This document shows positions 1 to 10,218 of a stretch of DNA of 64,000 nt, piece after piece. The DNA is from Neolentinus lepideus HHB14362 ss-1 (lineage: Eukaryota > Basidiomycota > Agaricomycetes > Gloeophyllales > Gloeophyllaceae): NCBI GenBank assembly GCA_001632425.1, contig KV425602.1, positions 124,001-188,000 on the forward strand, given 5' to 3'. Each line of letters begins with the position of its first letter. Positions within the stretch are counted from its first letter, which is position 1. The notes below the pieces were generated by a model that did no database searches, was not told where the DNA came from, and was given only the letters and a program-made list of their open reading frames with translations. Both the position numbers and the translations under genes were made by a program.

Positions 1-1020
1 ATCCTCATTGATTATCTGTCAGAGATTCAGTATCGGCGCAAACTCAGGCTTGAAACCCTCTTTGTCACTGTGGATCTTCTAGACCGATACATGACGAATG
101 AGGAATTCGACCTGACACCGCGACATTATCAGCTCGTCGGAGTTACAACATTGTACATCGCCTCGAAACTCTCAGAAACGCCGCATCGCGAACTCCACCT
201 AGACGACCTCGTCCAGGCTTGCGACAACCTATACAAGGCGAAGGAGTTTCGAACGTTTGAACTCAGAATCTTGAAGGTGCTAAACTGGCGCATCAATTGC
301 CCAGATGCAGTCTCACATCTTCTATATCTATGCTGTACGAAGAATGAAGAGGACCGGATCAAGCACATCGCGTGCTACCTGCTGGAACTCTCTCTGTGCC
401 ACAAGCAGTTCATCCGGCATCCAGCATCGTGCAAAGCTCAGGCTGCGCTCCTACTGGCGCGGGTCATATGCGGCCAACCAATTAGGCTTTGCAACGAATC
501 CGCAGATATTCGTCAATGTTTCTATGCATTGGAGCAGATCCAAGACTGTTCTTCCGATCGCAGCAAGAAATTCATTGTGCAGAAATATTCTCAACCACAG
601 ACAGCATATGCTGCATTCACCGTCATCGAGTTCTACAAAGAGGACGGTGGCCGACGGATTCCCTCTGCTGACTCCATCGAGGTGGAATCTGCGTCGGACG
701 GTACCCAGATCACTGACAAGAATTCACCTCGTGATTCTTCCAAGGGCAACCCATCACTCGATGAACAGGCGACGTCGAACGGTACCGATATCATCGTCAA
801 ACCTTCGCCACATCCTTCTTCCAATGGTGACCTTTTACCACTTGACGAACAGGCTGCTCGCGCGAAGGATACAGACGAACTGGGTTTGTCTGATACGGCG
901 GAGTGCGAGGCAATACTGTCTCTTTATCTTAGGGCCTACGTCTCCTGGCACTTGTATGTCTTACAAGTCGCGTGGATTATCTCCGTGGTCGCTCAGAATG
1001 TCCAGCAAGACGACATATGA
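1..1020 (+). CDS. cyclin (N- and C-terminal cyclin boxes), 5' end outside window
   Basis: The reading frame is open from base 1, so the gene continues past the left edge. The first residues (ILIDYLSEI, then LETLFVTVDLLDRYM) match the start of the cyclin N box, where helix 1 is followed by the LDRY motif. TLYIASKLSE is helix 3 of that box. A second box follows (IKHIACYLLELSL, then CKAQAALLLARVICGQP), as in A/B-type cyclins that bind and activate cyclin-dependent kinases in the nucleus. The last 130 or so residues are Ser/Asp/Glu-rich and contain an imprecise internal repeat (SPRDSSKGNPSLDEQA and SPHPSSNGDLLPLDEQA). They end in a hydrophobic segment that could be a mis-read intron or altered end. 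The cyclin fold is clear; the subclass and the true C-terminus are not. Confidence 0.85.
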   Translation: MLIDYLSEIQYRRKLRLETLFVTVDLLDRYMTNEEFDLTPRHYQLVGVTTLYIASKLSETPHRELHLDDLVQACDNLYKAKEFRTFELRILKVLNWRINCPDAVSHLLYLCCTKNEEDRIKHIACYLLELSLCHKQFIRHPASCKAQAALLLARVICGQPIRLCNESADIRQCFYALEQIQDCSSDRSKKFIVQKYSQPQTAYAAFTVIEFYKEDGGRRIPSADSIEVESASDGTQITDKNSPRDSSKGNPSLDEQATSNGTDIIVKPSPHPSSNGDLLPLDEQAARAKDTDELGLSDTAECEAILSLYLRAYVSWHLYVLQVAWIISVVAQNVQQDDI

Positions 1021-1124
1021 GTCGCAAACGAGCTATAACACCTCTCGTCCATAATCCAGCGGCTCCAGTCTTGCTCTTGACCGACGCTCTTGCAGTCATC
1101 ATAGTCTGATGCCCTTGCCAATGA

Positions 1125-1380
1125 TACTATCTGATAGCGAAGGCAGAGCTCATTGACTGGCTCATCGACAAACAATGTTCTCTGGAATTCAGTCGAGAAA
1201 CGCGTCATTTGACGGTCAACATCTTCGACCGCTACATCTCAAGACAACATCGCTCCAGTAACATGATTGTTTGGATCGCATTGTGCGCGGCATGGACATA
1301 CCACGACATCAACGGTGTGAGCACTATCGTCGTCAGGAACATCAGAGGGCCACAAGACGATATACTAGCTTCAGGGTAAC
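1125..1380 (+). pseudogene. degenerate cyclin N-box fragment
   Basis: A frame with no start codon, open from 1125 to the TAA at 1378-1380, encodes AKAELIDWLIDKQ, then RETRHLTVNIFDRYIS, then a degraded helix ending near HDIN. This is the first part of a cyclin N box: WLI, hydrophobic TVNIFDRY, and an A-C-A-A position where TLYIASK is expected. It is followed by GTGAGC, which could be a fossil 5' splice site. No second half of the domain follows in frame. It lies about 100 bp after the cyclin stop codon, so it looks like the remnant of a tandem cyclin copy. The assignment rests on motif spacing only. Confidence 0.55.
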
Positions 1381-1997
1381 AGTGAATGCGATTGAGACGG
1401 GCCAATCAAATGTGTGGTTCATCTCCAGATACGAGATTCATTGGCATCGTAGATCACATATTTAGGCGTCCCCGATGTTGATGTAATTAGTCTTGTAGAG
1501 GATCGCTAAGTGGAAGAAACCCTGTGGCATTCGTCTCGTTCTTGTAATGAAGGGGCTTCCTCCAACATAAATCCGTGAGAGTACATTCAATTTTGTAGGA
1601 ACTAATGTCAGTCTTGAGCAGACACGACAATTGAAGTACAGCCGGAAATGCTTGATATTTTTCTCTTCCGTACGACCACCTTCAAACGGACTTCTATGGA
1701 ATATCGAGTCAGGACCCGTGCTCTCTAATCATATATGCACCTCGAAGCTCAAACATGCGCAGACAACCCTCTTGATTTCCAGCGCTGATCTGCTGCACCT
1801 CATCTGGAATGCTAACAATAGATATTTGAGATGTCTCAGTTGTCACCGAATTGTTGTCCTAGGTGGCTGCAACATCAATGTCCGTAACGGGAACAAGGAC
1901 CATAACACGGTCATGTGATCGGACGCGTAGAAAGTTGATCTCATCTCTTTCCTTGCACTTTCGAGCCACAACCTCTTCCCACTACGTTTTCATCCAG

Positions 1998-2657
1998 ATG
2001 AACTACCTTGATTCTTCCGCCTTGACCACAGGCTTTGACCATCTGAATCTCGAGCAGTCGCCAATCAAAGACGAAAAACAAGAACCAGACGAAGTCTCCA
2101 AGCTTGTTGGCACCATCAAGAATCTCCGTTTAGAGAGACCTCCATGTGTCAGCGAGGAATGGGACCACAACGAGTGGCTTGATTGGTACCTACAGTGGCA
2201 CCCTCAAAATGATCCCGACCTCTTGGAGCGCGACGTGGTGCGAAGCACAGCCAGATTCTTCCTCTGCTGCATGGAAGAGCGTTATCTCAAGGAATGCGCC
2301 AACCTTGGCACTTACTCCCCTGCCGAGCTTGCTATGGGCGCCCTAATGTTAACACGGTTTATTACCGGAGAGGGACGCAAACCGTTTGGCGAGACCGAGA
2401 GTGGACTTGCGGTAATGAGGCTCCTGGATGCTTGTTACCAAGAAGACAAGAACCGTCTTACTAGCGTGTGGGAGTTTACTATTTTATGGGCACACGTAGA
2501 AGACTTCTACGATAACCGCCCAGGCCGCGGGTCGAGATACTGGATGGGTAGACTCCCATCCACTATGGACGAATATGAACTACTACCTCTGGCATGGGAG
2601 ATCAAAGAGAAGTCTCCATGGCGTCTCTGGTACGATTGGAGGGATATTGCTGGCTAG
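1998..2657 (+). CDS. small protein with cyclin-C-like fold (inferred), 219 aa
   Basis: The ATG at 1998 opens 219 codons. The same frame is open further upstream, but this ATG follows a pyrimidine-rich stretch and begins the part resembling its paralogue. The N-terminal 55 residues are acidic and charged. The core (VVRSTARFFLCCMEE, then AELAMGALMLTRFITGEGR, then GETESGLAVMRLLD) aligns with the second box of the neighbouring cyclin (HIACYLLELSLCHKQ, then AQAALLLARVICGQP). It also aligns more closely with the minus-strand protein at 8437-9021 (IIAMGALMLARHLCGTGR, GESEQALEVMAIID). The C-terminus is Trp-rich. No catalytic motif is visible. I infer a stand-alone cyclin-C-type helical bundle; without a profile search it is a hypothetical protein belonging to a local family. 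Confidence 0.6.
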   Translation: MNYLDSSALTTGFDHLNLEQSPIKDEKQEPDEVSKLVGTIKNLRLERPPCVSEEWDHNEWLDWYLQWHPQNDPDLLERDVVRSTARFFLCCMEERYLKECANLGTYSPAELAMGALMLTRFITGEGRKPFGETESGLAVMRLLDACYQEDKNRLTSVWEFTILWAHVEDFYDNRPGRGSRYWMGRLPSTMDEYELLPLAWEIKEKSPWRLWYDWRDIAG

Positions 2658-5619
2658 GCAGAGATGTGGTATGTCATTATGAGCGATATAAATCCTTGCG
2701 ATAGTGCTCATTCTCACAACTAGAAGTTGTACGTGTCTCGGATCGCTGTTTAGCATCCCTTTGAGAATATTGGCCACTGCATCCCGTATGTTACACTTCT
2801 TTCTCAAAAAAACCTCACTCATCAGCTGAGCCCTCTTAACGCCGAAGTATTATAAACTTCTCGTGCCACCCAGGACGTACACCGAAAATCCCTTGTTTTA
2901 TTATTGTATTATCCCATCCATCACGTTCACTTTCATTTTACTGATCGCATGACATACTGCGATAAACATCCGCTCGTTGCCCAATTCTAGTCTTCTGTAT
3001 TTAAACTCTGACCCATGTAGAATTTATTACTACGTTGCTCTGCTGCATTTATAACTGAACGATTCATGTGGCAGTAGTTCAGAACGCTTGTGACTGTATA
3101 GATAGAGCTATCGACATGCTCCACCATCCTTGTAAGTAACCGCTCAAAGACGAAATCAAGGGGCATTCGACGTAAGTGAAGGTAGCAAGTAGTATTTCAC
3201 ACCAATTACTTTCCAACCATCAGCATAGATCATCCAGTTTGTCGGGTCTCAAACGTCACCCAGGGATAGTGGTGGCCAACTGAAGAAAAGGCTGACCTTG
3301 TGTGGACGGGAACAACTCTAGGTCTAGGGATTAGAAGCGCAGAAAGAGTTCTGGAATATCGCGGGTGCTTTTCTCGTGGAGAACGGCATGGCATTAGTGA
3401 GTCTTCTGATGAATTCTAGCGCACATTTTCCTGAACTTCGTACGTCTGGAGAGGAGGGGTGTGACGCATCTGCTAGATATTGAGGCTCCGGTTCTATTCG
3501 TTCAGAGTGCATCAATGACAACTAAGTGTGCCGCGATGACGAAGAGAGTAATGATATATCTTTACCTTAATCGTGTCCGGAAACTGCATGTAGTCTGTGG
3601 CCCATAAAACGCATTTTATGACTGGTTCAGAGCTCTCTTGGCAACGAACATGAGGGGCGGCCGCGATGGGGCAAGCAACTCAGAGACTCGGCGTACTTTC
3701 TTCAAAGTTGTTCCACCATTCCATCTGTGCAGCGAAGCGGACAAGGCACAGGTTAGGACGAAGGTACGTAATATCATTGACCGTGTACCGACCGTGATGA
3801 TCCTATCGGAATCCACTCATACAAATCAAGATTGTTATCGCATCTGATCGCCACGATTAAGCCTCGCGTAGAATATCAGTTAGCGTGCAGACAATGCCTC
3901 ACATGCTAAGGGAGCTCCGATGGAGTAGAGCTGGGACGTATAAAATAGGTCTGTTAGCCTTGGATCTCAGCAACCGAAATTTCCCAGCTATCTCCCTTCT
4001 TCGAAATCGCTCTATCATCAACAATGGTGCGTTTGTCGTTATCAAGGAGAACGAAGTTCTCACCTTGCTCTTTACAGTCTCAGCCCAGCAACGTGAAATG
4101 TCAGACCACCGCCAGTGGGTGCACCTGGCCCAACTGCGCCTGTGGGGAACCGCCAAAGAACAAGCGCCACTGAGGGAGTGGTGAGTCTAAAGCACCGCAT
4201 TTCGAAGGGGCACTGTCACTTACCGTAACTCTCAGAGGTGAACCACGTTCTACCGAGAAGAACAGTGTATGATATGCTATAGGACGGAGGAGAAGTCAGT
4301 AGACGTGTTCGAGATGAATGCCAGACTGTCTGTAAATTGTGCGAATATACACTACAGAGGGGAAGCGACGTCGATGGACGTATACGAGATGGGTTCTTCG
4401 CTGTCCGTAAATTCTGTAAACCAATGTTTCCGTGAATGTATGAACGTATTTATGCCATTCTCGGTGCCACATATGTCTATTAATTATAGGGAAACCACGT
4501 CAGTGATTTTCGCCAGTCGAACAGACACGTGGGAGGGCTGAGCAAAGGCGGTAAAACTTCAGCGCTGCGTGTTGTTTTGGAAGGTCAAATAAGTACATAA
4601 TATGTTCAGTGGTGTCAGAGCGGACATAATGGCGGTGACTTAGGCCGACAGCCATCCTGATGGAACACTACGATGGGCAAGTAGGCAGAGAGAACGCAAA
4701 AACAGGGTGGCAATACAATATGCGTACCACATGATAGATCATTCACCCTGGATAAGAGACCGCATTTTGAGTGAATGCAGAGCCAAAAATTGCTTAATCG
4801 GAAGAGACTTACAATGTAAGGGCCAGAGAAATGGACAAAAGTGACTCGATGTTCTTTGAATTCATCGAAGCGAGCATGTCACCACTCCAGAGCTTACTTG
4901 AAGTCGCTGCCTGTGGAACGGTCTGTAAACAGGGGGGGTGAAGGCTCCTATGACCGATGGTCAGAGCGGCTGTACCTGCGAATATTGCTTCACTTGAATT
5001 ATTCTACTCCTATCGCAATCCAGGCGGCCTAAGGGAGGTGCTTGGGCCCGCAGTGCGAAGGACCCTCCTTCTCGAGAATTCTGCGCTATTCTTCCTCAAT
5101 CGTGGGTCGTTATCGATATCCCCAATCTCTTGAGTCGTGATACTCGGTATTTTCGAGACAGAAAACTGCATACGCGAGTTTTGACGGAAGACGATAACGA
5201 CCATCCGTACAGCTCGGGAGTGGAGCGTGTACTTCTGTGAATCATAGCAGCATCAGGCCAACTCTGCCGTGAGTTATCACTTTGCCCTGTCGCGGAAAAA
5301 GTCCGAATGAGATATTTTGATCCAAGCTCAAGACGACACATCTAGTGAGACGAACGATATGACTTGATGAGTCTCGGAAAAGGGCGAGATCATTGATGCA
5401 GTGCACCCGTGCCGGGACGAAGCGCCGGCAGTACTCGTGCATCCCTCTGCAATGCCGCAGTACTCTCGAAGGGCCCGATGGCTGACATTCAGTATTCAGT
5501 GTCAACATCGCTCCGAGTCGAGTTGAGTCCAGACCATTCGGCCCACGAGTTGGACAATGCTGTACACAGTCGCGTTCGACAAATGTATTACGGTATGGGC
5601 ATATCTTTGACGCCAGACA
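2658..5619. other. intergenic stretch without recognisable gene
   Basis: Only short, unsupported reading frames are seen, the longest about 99 codons at 3885-4184. None shows a known motif, splice structure or paralogue in the window. The only structure noted is a degenerate tandem duplication near 4290-4430, listed separately. Confidence 0.5.
4290..4432 (+). repeat. degenerate tandem duplication, about 70-bp unit x2
   Basis: Two adjacent stretches share gacgtgttcgagatg / gacgtatacgagatg and ctgtctgtaaatt / ctgtccgtaaatt at the same spacing. Within a 90-codon frame (4269-4541) they read VDVFEMNARLSVNCAN and MDVYEMGSSLSVNSVN. The duplication is in frame, but there is no other sign that the frame is a gene. 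Confidence 0.4.
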
Positions 5620-5625
5620 TATAAG
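5620..5625 (+). promoter_or_regulatory. TATA-like element of first secreted-protein gene
   Basis: TATAAG lies about 76 bp upstream of the ATG at 5701. A pyrimidine-rich leader (5676-5695) follows it, as is common before fungal start codons. Confidence 0.35.
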
Positions 5626-5700
5626 AGACGTCCTGCTGCACTGGCATTGCTAGTCAACCCAGTCAAAAATTTTCCCTGCCTCTCCTCACAGCCTCAAAAG

Positions 5701-6437
5701 ATGTTCAAATTCGTTCTCGCCGTCTTCCTCGCGACTCAGGCTGTCATGTCGCTCCCTTCCCCTCTTGCTAGGCGGTCTACTGGAGCGTGGTGTGATGGCT
5801 TAGGCGGCAGTGCATACGACCTCGCCTACAACTTTTCGTTGTCAGTTGTCAACTCTACTCTCCCCAACGCAAACTCGACTGGAGCACCTTTGGTTTTGAA
5901 CCCCCAAGGGCAGGATTCGTCAGGCGTGGCCACGTATAATCTGGCTGTGAGCATTTACATATTTAATATGCGTTTATCTTTTCATAACAAATGTCGTCTA
6001 TATGAATCAGACGTACAACAGTCAGCCAGACACGATTGGCATTTGGCCCAACTTCACTCTTGAGCATGGGACGCTACTCGCCAACTACCTCGCAGACCTA
6101 TCGATTTCTCCTTCTGGTGATGAAACTGAGGTTGGTGGCCCAGTCACACTCACCTCCGACGCAAATAACTCGGCCAAAATTTATTGTGGCGTTGTGCGTG
6201 TTCGGTAATGTCTAGTGAAAGATTGGCATACTGATTACACTGTAGGCTGACACAGACCCCGAGCAAGGCGCCCCTCCGTTGCTTGCACTGTACACAAACT
6301 TGAACGAATTCTCTATCTGCCACCAGAGAGAGGGCGGCGAGGCGGATCTGCTGATTTACAACGCAACCTCCAGTAACTCCCTTTATGACTACGTTTCTTG
6401 CTACCCAGTACTCGTCCATCTTCTCTACAACTACTAA
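5701..6437 (+). CDS. small secreted protein, copy 1 (206 aa, 3 exons)
   Basis: Exons 5701-5946, 6011-6193 and 6246-6437 join in phase 0 (introns GTGAGC...CAG and GTGCGT...TAG) to give 206 residues. Residues 1-17 form a signal peptide (hydrophobic core VLAVFLATQAV). They are followed by ARR at 23-25, a possible Kex2 cleavage site. The mature protein starts with the family signature WCDGLGGSAYDLAYNFSL, then TLPNANSTGAP. The third exon has SICHQ, LIYNATS and SCYPVLVHLL. Several N-glycosylation sequons are present, and few cysteines, suggesting one or two disulfides. It is probably an extracellular or wall protein. I do not recognise a catalytic family. Copy 2 lies 612 bp downstream on the same strand with introns at the same positions and phases, so this is a tandem duplicate. 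Confidence 0.8.
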
Positions 6438-7049
6438 TCACGGATGCGACTACTTGGGAGGTGCGTCCAGCATTTCTCAAAATTTAGTGGCACCGTCGTT
6501 GGCCCAGGGGCAGAAACAGGACATTGACTTAAGCTTGCTATGCGTCATCCAGTCTTTCTCCTTCCGAGTTCCCTCTTCTTAGAACTTCCTCCTAGCCCAA
6601 CGTGTATGTCGGGCGCTGAGTATGACTCGCTATGCCTCCCAAATAGTTGTTTTGCCATAGACTTAGACGTAGGCTAAACTAATATGTATTTTTTTTTACC
6701 TTTGTGGATACCACGTATTTCACACCATGCATCAAAAGCTTACTAATTCCTCGGCGACCGACTGATTGAAATTTGAAACACTGCAACGTTGCAGAAACGC
6801 CTCCTATTCGTGGTACATGAGCTACCCATGCCGAATCCACATTCTCTCGACTATGTTGCCCTTATGTCATCTTGAGTTGCAAGGACATGGCGTCAGCACA
6901 GCATGATTCAATAGGCTGGAACACCTTGGCGACTTCTCGTCGCCTAAATCGCTCGCTTGTGATCATTTACGGCACTAAATATTCTCCTTCATCATCCTCT
7001 CCATCGTCTCTTGCTTTCATCTCCACTTCTTTCCCTTCAACTCTCAGCG
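6438..7049. other. intergenic spacer between the two secreted-protein genes
   Basis: No gene is seen. The last 70 bases before 7050 are CT-rich (ctccttcatcatcctctcc and similar), a typical fungal transcription-start or leader signal for copy 2. A taaatatt sequence near 6975 could serve as a TATA element. Confidence 0.4.
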
Positions 7050-7792
7050 ATGATTGCTTTACTAGCCCTTGTTGCTGCTCCCTTGGTCTCCGCATTCCCA
7101 TCCCTCTCAGAACGTCAGTCTAGCGGATCGTGGTGTTCAGGTCTTGGTGGAGCCGCGTACGATGTTGCATACAATTTCACGCTTGCAGCCCTCAATACGT
7201 CTCTGCCTAACGCCAATACGACTGGGGCGCCTATTGTGTTGAATTCGGCGGCTAATGGAGCGGGTGCTGGAGTGTATGGGCTTGCTGTAAGCATCTAAGC
7301 TCTTTGCATGGTGACGACCGTTTTGACGGAATGACGTGGACACCGCTGCTGCAGACCTATAATACGCAGCCCGGGACTATCGATACCTATCCTAACTTCA
7401 CCCTCGTTCACGGAGTTCTAACTGCCAATGAACCCAGCGCACCTCAATGCGCACCTGTCTCCAGCGGTGCGAGTAGTGGAGAGCCCGTCGGCTTTTCCGG
7501 AAACTGCTCTGCACCTGCTTCGCCTCATCAGGTATTCTGCAGTGTCGTACGTCTCCTTGTTCTGTCTGTCCTTTGAGAGGATATGACACAATCTACGCAG
7601 GCCAACACGGATCCTGCACACGGCAGTCTGCCAATCCTCGCGTTGAACAACCACGACACCCTCTTCTCCATTTGCCATCAGAACTCCAGCACTCCTGTAG
7701 ATATTCTCGTCTACAATGCAACATCGAAAAGCGACTCCTACAACTTTGACAGCTGCTACTCCGTCACGGTGCACTTAGTCGGATCTTATTAG
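7050..7792 (+). CDS. small secreted protein, copy 2 (206 aa, 3 exons)
   Basis: Exons 7050-7286, 7355-7546 and 7601-7792 join in phase 0 to give 206 residues, the same total as copy 1. The ATG at 7050 was preferred to the upstream in-frame codon because it starts a compact signal peptide (MIALLALVAAPLVSA), with an arginine at residue 22 as a possible processing site. The signature SWCSGLGGAAYDVAYNF and SLPNANTTGAP matches copy 1. The end FSICHQ, LVYNATSK, SCYSVTVHLV aligns with copy 1 to the last residue. Exon 2 is the most diverged part and has gained two cysteines (PQCAP and GNCSA) that copy 1 lacks, so the disulfide pattern probably differs. Function unknown; secretion is well supported. 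Confidence 0.8.
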
Positions 7793-8436
7793 GCACGGTC
7801 TTCTCGGAACTTCGGCGTGTGGACTTGATCATCTGATTTTTCGTGATAAACATTGTTTTCCTACACGTTTGCCCTCTCACACTCGTTTCCTGGACACAGT
7901 TGGACGCATAGTCGCCATTGTAGTTAGTGTATAATCGATTGTAATCGCTGTTCCTATTTCAGTCTTTGCATCTGAGTCTGGTACGTGATAGGACAAACGC
8001 GCTATCGTGTTGCAACACCTATCATATATGCGACGTCACCTCCAGGTAAGGAATGTGCTATTTCATTGTACAATAAACCGTCCAAGTACAGTTTCTCTAC
8101 AGGATACATAAGAGAACTACAAGCAAGGGCTGCAGATAGATAGCAATAGAAAGCGTGAAGAACAGATAACGACGGTGATCAGGGCCTTTACTTTGAACAC
8201 CGCTTGGGGGATTGTTCAACGGTATCGGAGGAACTGAATGTCTCAGAGCAAAGCCTGAATGGGAGGAGTGGATTGGATAAGCACGCTTTACGTCGGACTA
8301 GGGATGCATACTGACATAGTAGCAAACAACATTGTAGGAGAAATACCTTCATTTATTGAGATTTCGACCTCTGTGAATCTTTTTCAGTCAATATTCGTCG
8401 CATCATACCAGAGGACCTACAGATTGATATGGTCGA
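7793..8436. other. intergenic, shared 3' region of convergent genes
   Basis: This lies between the plus-strand secreted-protein gene and the minus-strand gene ending at 8437, so it holds both 3' ends. No reading frame with support is seen. Confidence 0.4.
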
Positions 8437-9021
8437 TTAGATGCGATCCGGAAAGTGCATCAGAGTCACAGTGGGTCTTTTCGCTCTGCCAGCTCTATAG
8501 TCGACAGCGGTAGGACTACTGAGGTACAGTTCCAACGTCCGTGGAACAGGCCCCAGGTCTTCCCTCCAGTCCTCGTAGAACTCGTCCAATCGATGCAGAA
8601 TCTCCCAGTGGCTGCTTTTCGGATTCAAGCTGTATATCTCCTCTGGCATCAAGCTATGCTCGTTCCCGAGTGTTCTATCAATTATCGCCATTACTTCCAA
8701 TGCCTGTTCGCTTTCTCCGATAGGCGGTCCACGACCCGTTCCGCAGAGGTGTCTGGCGAGCATAAGAGCTCCCATGGCTATGATGTAGGGCGGGTAGGGA
8801 TGAAAAATGTAGTAGTTCTCGGTAAAGGAGATAAGTACTGCAGCTACTCGCTTGACGAATGCAGGCTCCTTGTTTAGGTTTGTGTACTCGAGCAGCCACC
8901 CTTCCGCTGACTTGTATCCATCCGCAAAGCCATCGTCTAGGAGCTCATCCTCGATAGGCGGGTCAATGCGTTTCAGTTCCTCTAGAACAGTATGTAGACT
9001 CGCAAAGGTGGAACTAGCCAT
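8437..9021 (-). CDS. small protein with cyclin-C-like fold (inferred), 194 aa
   Basis: An ATG at 9021 (MASSTFASLHTVLEELK) opens 194 codons. The frame extends 48 codons further upstream, but that part is basic, unlike the paralogue, and probably leader. The core FVKRVAAVLISFTENYY, IIAMGALMLARHLCGTGR and GESEQALEVMAIIDRTL matches the 1998-2657 protein. More distantly it matches the second cyclin box of the gene at the left edge, where the helix AQAALLLARVICG occupies the same place. The C-terminal third (LHRLDEFYEDWRED) corresponds to the paralogue's VEDFYDNRPG segment. This gene faces the plus-strand genes. No cyclin N box is present, so it is not expected to be a normal CDK activator. It could be a scaffold, a decoy, or simply a diverged relic that stayed open. 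Confidence 0.6.
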   Translation of the reverse strand: MASSTFASLHTVLEELKRIDPPIEDELLDDGFADGYKSAEGWLLEYTNLNKEPAFVKRVAAVLISFTENYYIFHPYPPYIIAMGALMLARHLCGTGRGPPIGESEQALEVMAIIDRTLGNEHSLMPEEIYSLNPKSSHWEILHRLDEFYEDWREDLGPVPRTLELYLSSPTAVDYRAGRAKRPTVTLMHFPDRI

Positions 9022-10218
9022 ATCAGCGTGATCTACCGGGAGGATTGATGGGTTTGTGGAACGTGTCCGAAAGAGGAAAAGAACAGCGAATCGTCGCGTC
9101 GCGTCATGTGACCGCGTTTTGACCTTTTTAGGAATGAGATCTGACTTCCGCATGTCGTCTCTCATTTTGCATTCACCTCCTGGATTCGCGTTCTGGTCTC
9201 ATCTATTTTGACGTGTTAAAATGGTCTTTGAAGTATTCAAGGCATCTCTATCGTCATTTAACAAGGGAAATGGTAGTGTTATATGTCTGCGTGTGAATGC
9301 CACAGAGCAATCAATACACTTACTAATGTTCAAGAGATGCTAACCTTAGCATTAGATTTGCATTGATGTTCACTATTGTTTCAATTGAGCATCAGCGCGA
9401 ATTTGATACGTTTTTCCGGAGGCATGCCATCCACCTCACAAGTTGGATGTCTATTGTAGCCTACGATCCGAGCCTGACAGTTTCACATCACTTATAAGTA
9501 CAGAATGTTTTAGAGTATTGATTACTGAAGGAGGGATGTAATCATTTTTATGAAGTCTATGTCTGTATTGTATGCGTGAGGGGAACAGAATAGAACTTCC
9601 GACTCGATTCCAGCTTCTCATGTATCAGCGAACTCAATACTTTCACTCAATACTCCACAAATTCTCTACATATAATACAACAGCTATTGATAAATTATAG
9701 ATAAGGGAGGATACTATAATATACGCTCCTTGCAAATTGATATGACCTGCTGAAATTCTCCAATCTGTCCCTGAGTGTTCCAGACAACACGGAGAAAGTC
9801 AGCACCCGATCTGAATTGCAATGGTTCTTCATACCTCTAATTTCAATTGACATCTCCAATTTCAAGCATGTCCAAGTGCCTTGGCAGAGTGAATTGCCCA
9901 TAGTGGAAGAGGGAGAGCTAACGGACATTGTCCGGTCCGCCTGCACCTTCTTTTACAATAATTTTCCACCACTGCCACCGAGCAATGGTGCTTGATGGTG
10001 TAGAACTTCTCCACGAGAGATGACAGGAGGCAGTTACCTCAATGTACAAAGTGATGGTACAGGAGGTGTTCCAGATAATGCACCTTGTCCAAGTCGTTCG
10101 CACTGCGACCGATGATCCAGGCATTAAAGAGTGCAGGCACCATGCAGTAATATATGAATTACATCCAATAGTCATGCAAGCAAGAAAATCGTACAAAGGT
10201 CAATGGTAAGTGTGTAGT
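9022..10218. other. intergenic, no gene seen
   Basis: AT-rich DNA with several runs such as tataatacaaca near 9670. No frame above 95 codons and nothing with domain or splice support. It contains the promoter side of the 8437-9021 gene and the 3' side of the F-box gene ending at 10219. Confidence 0.4.
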
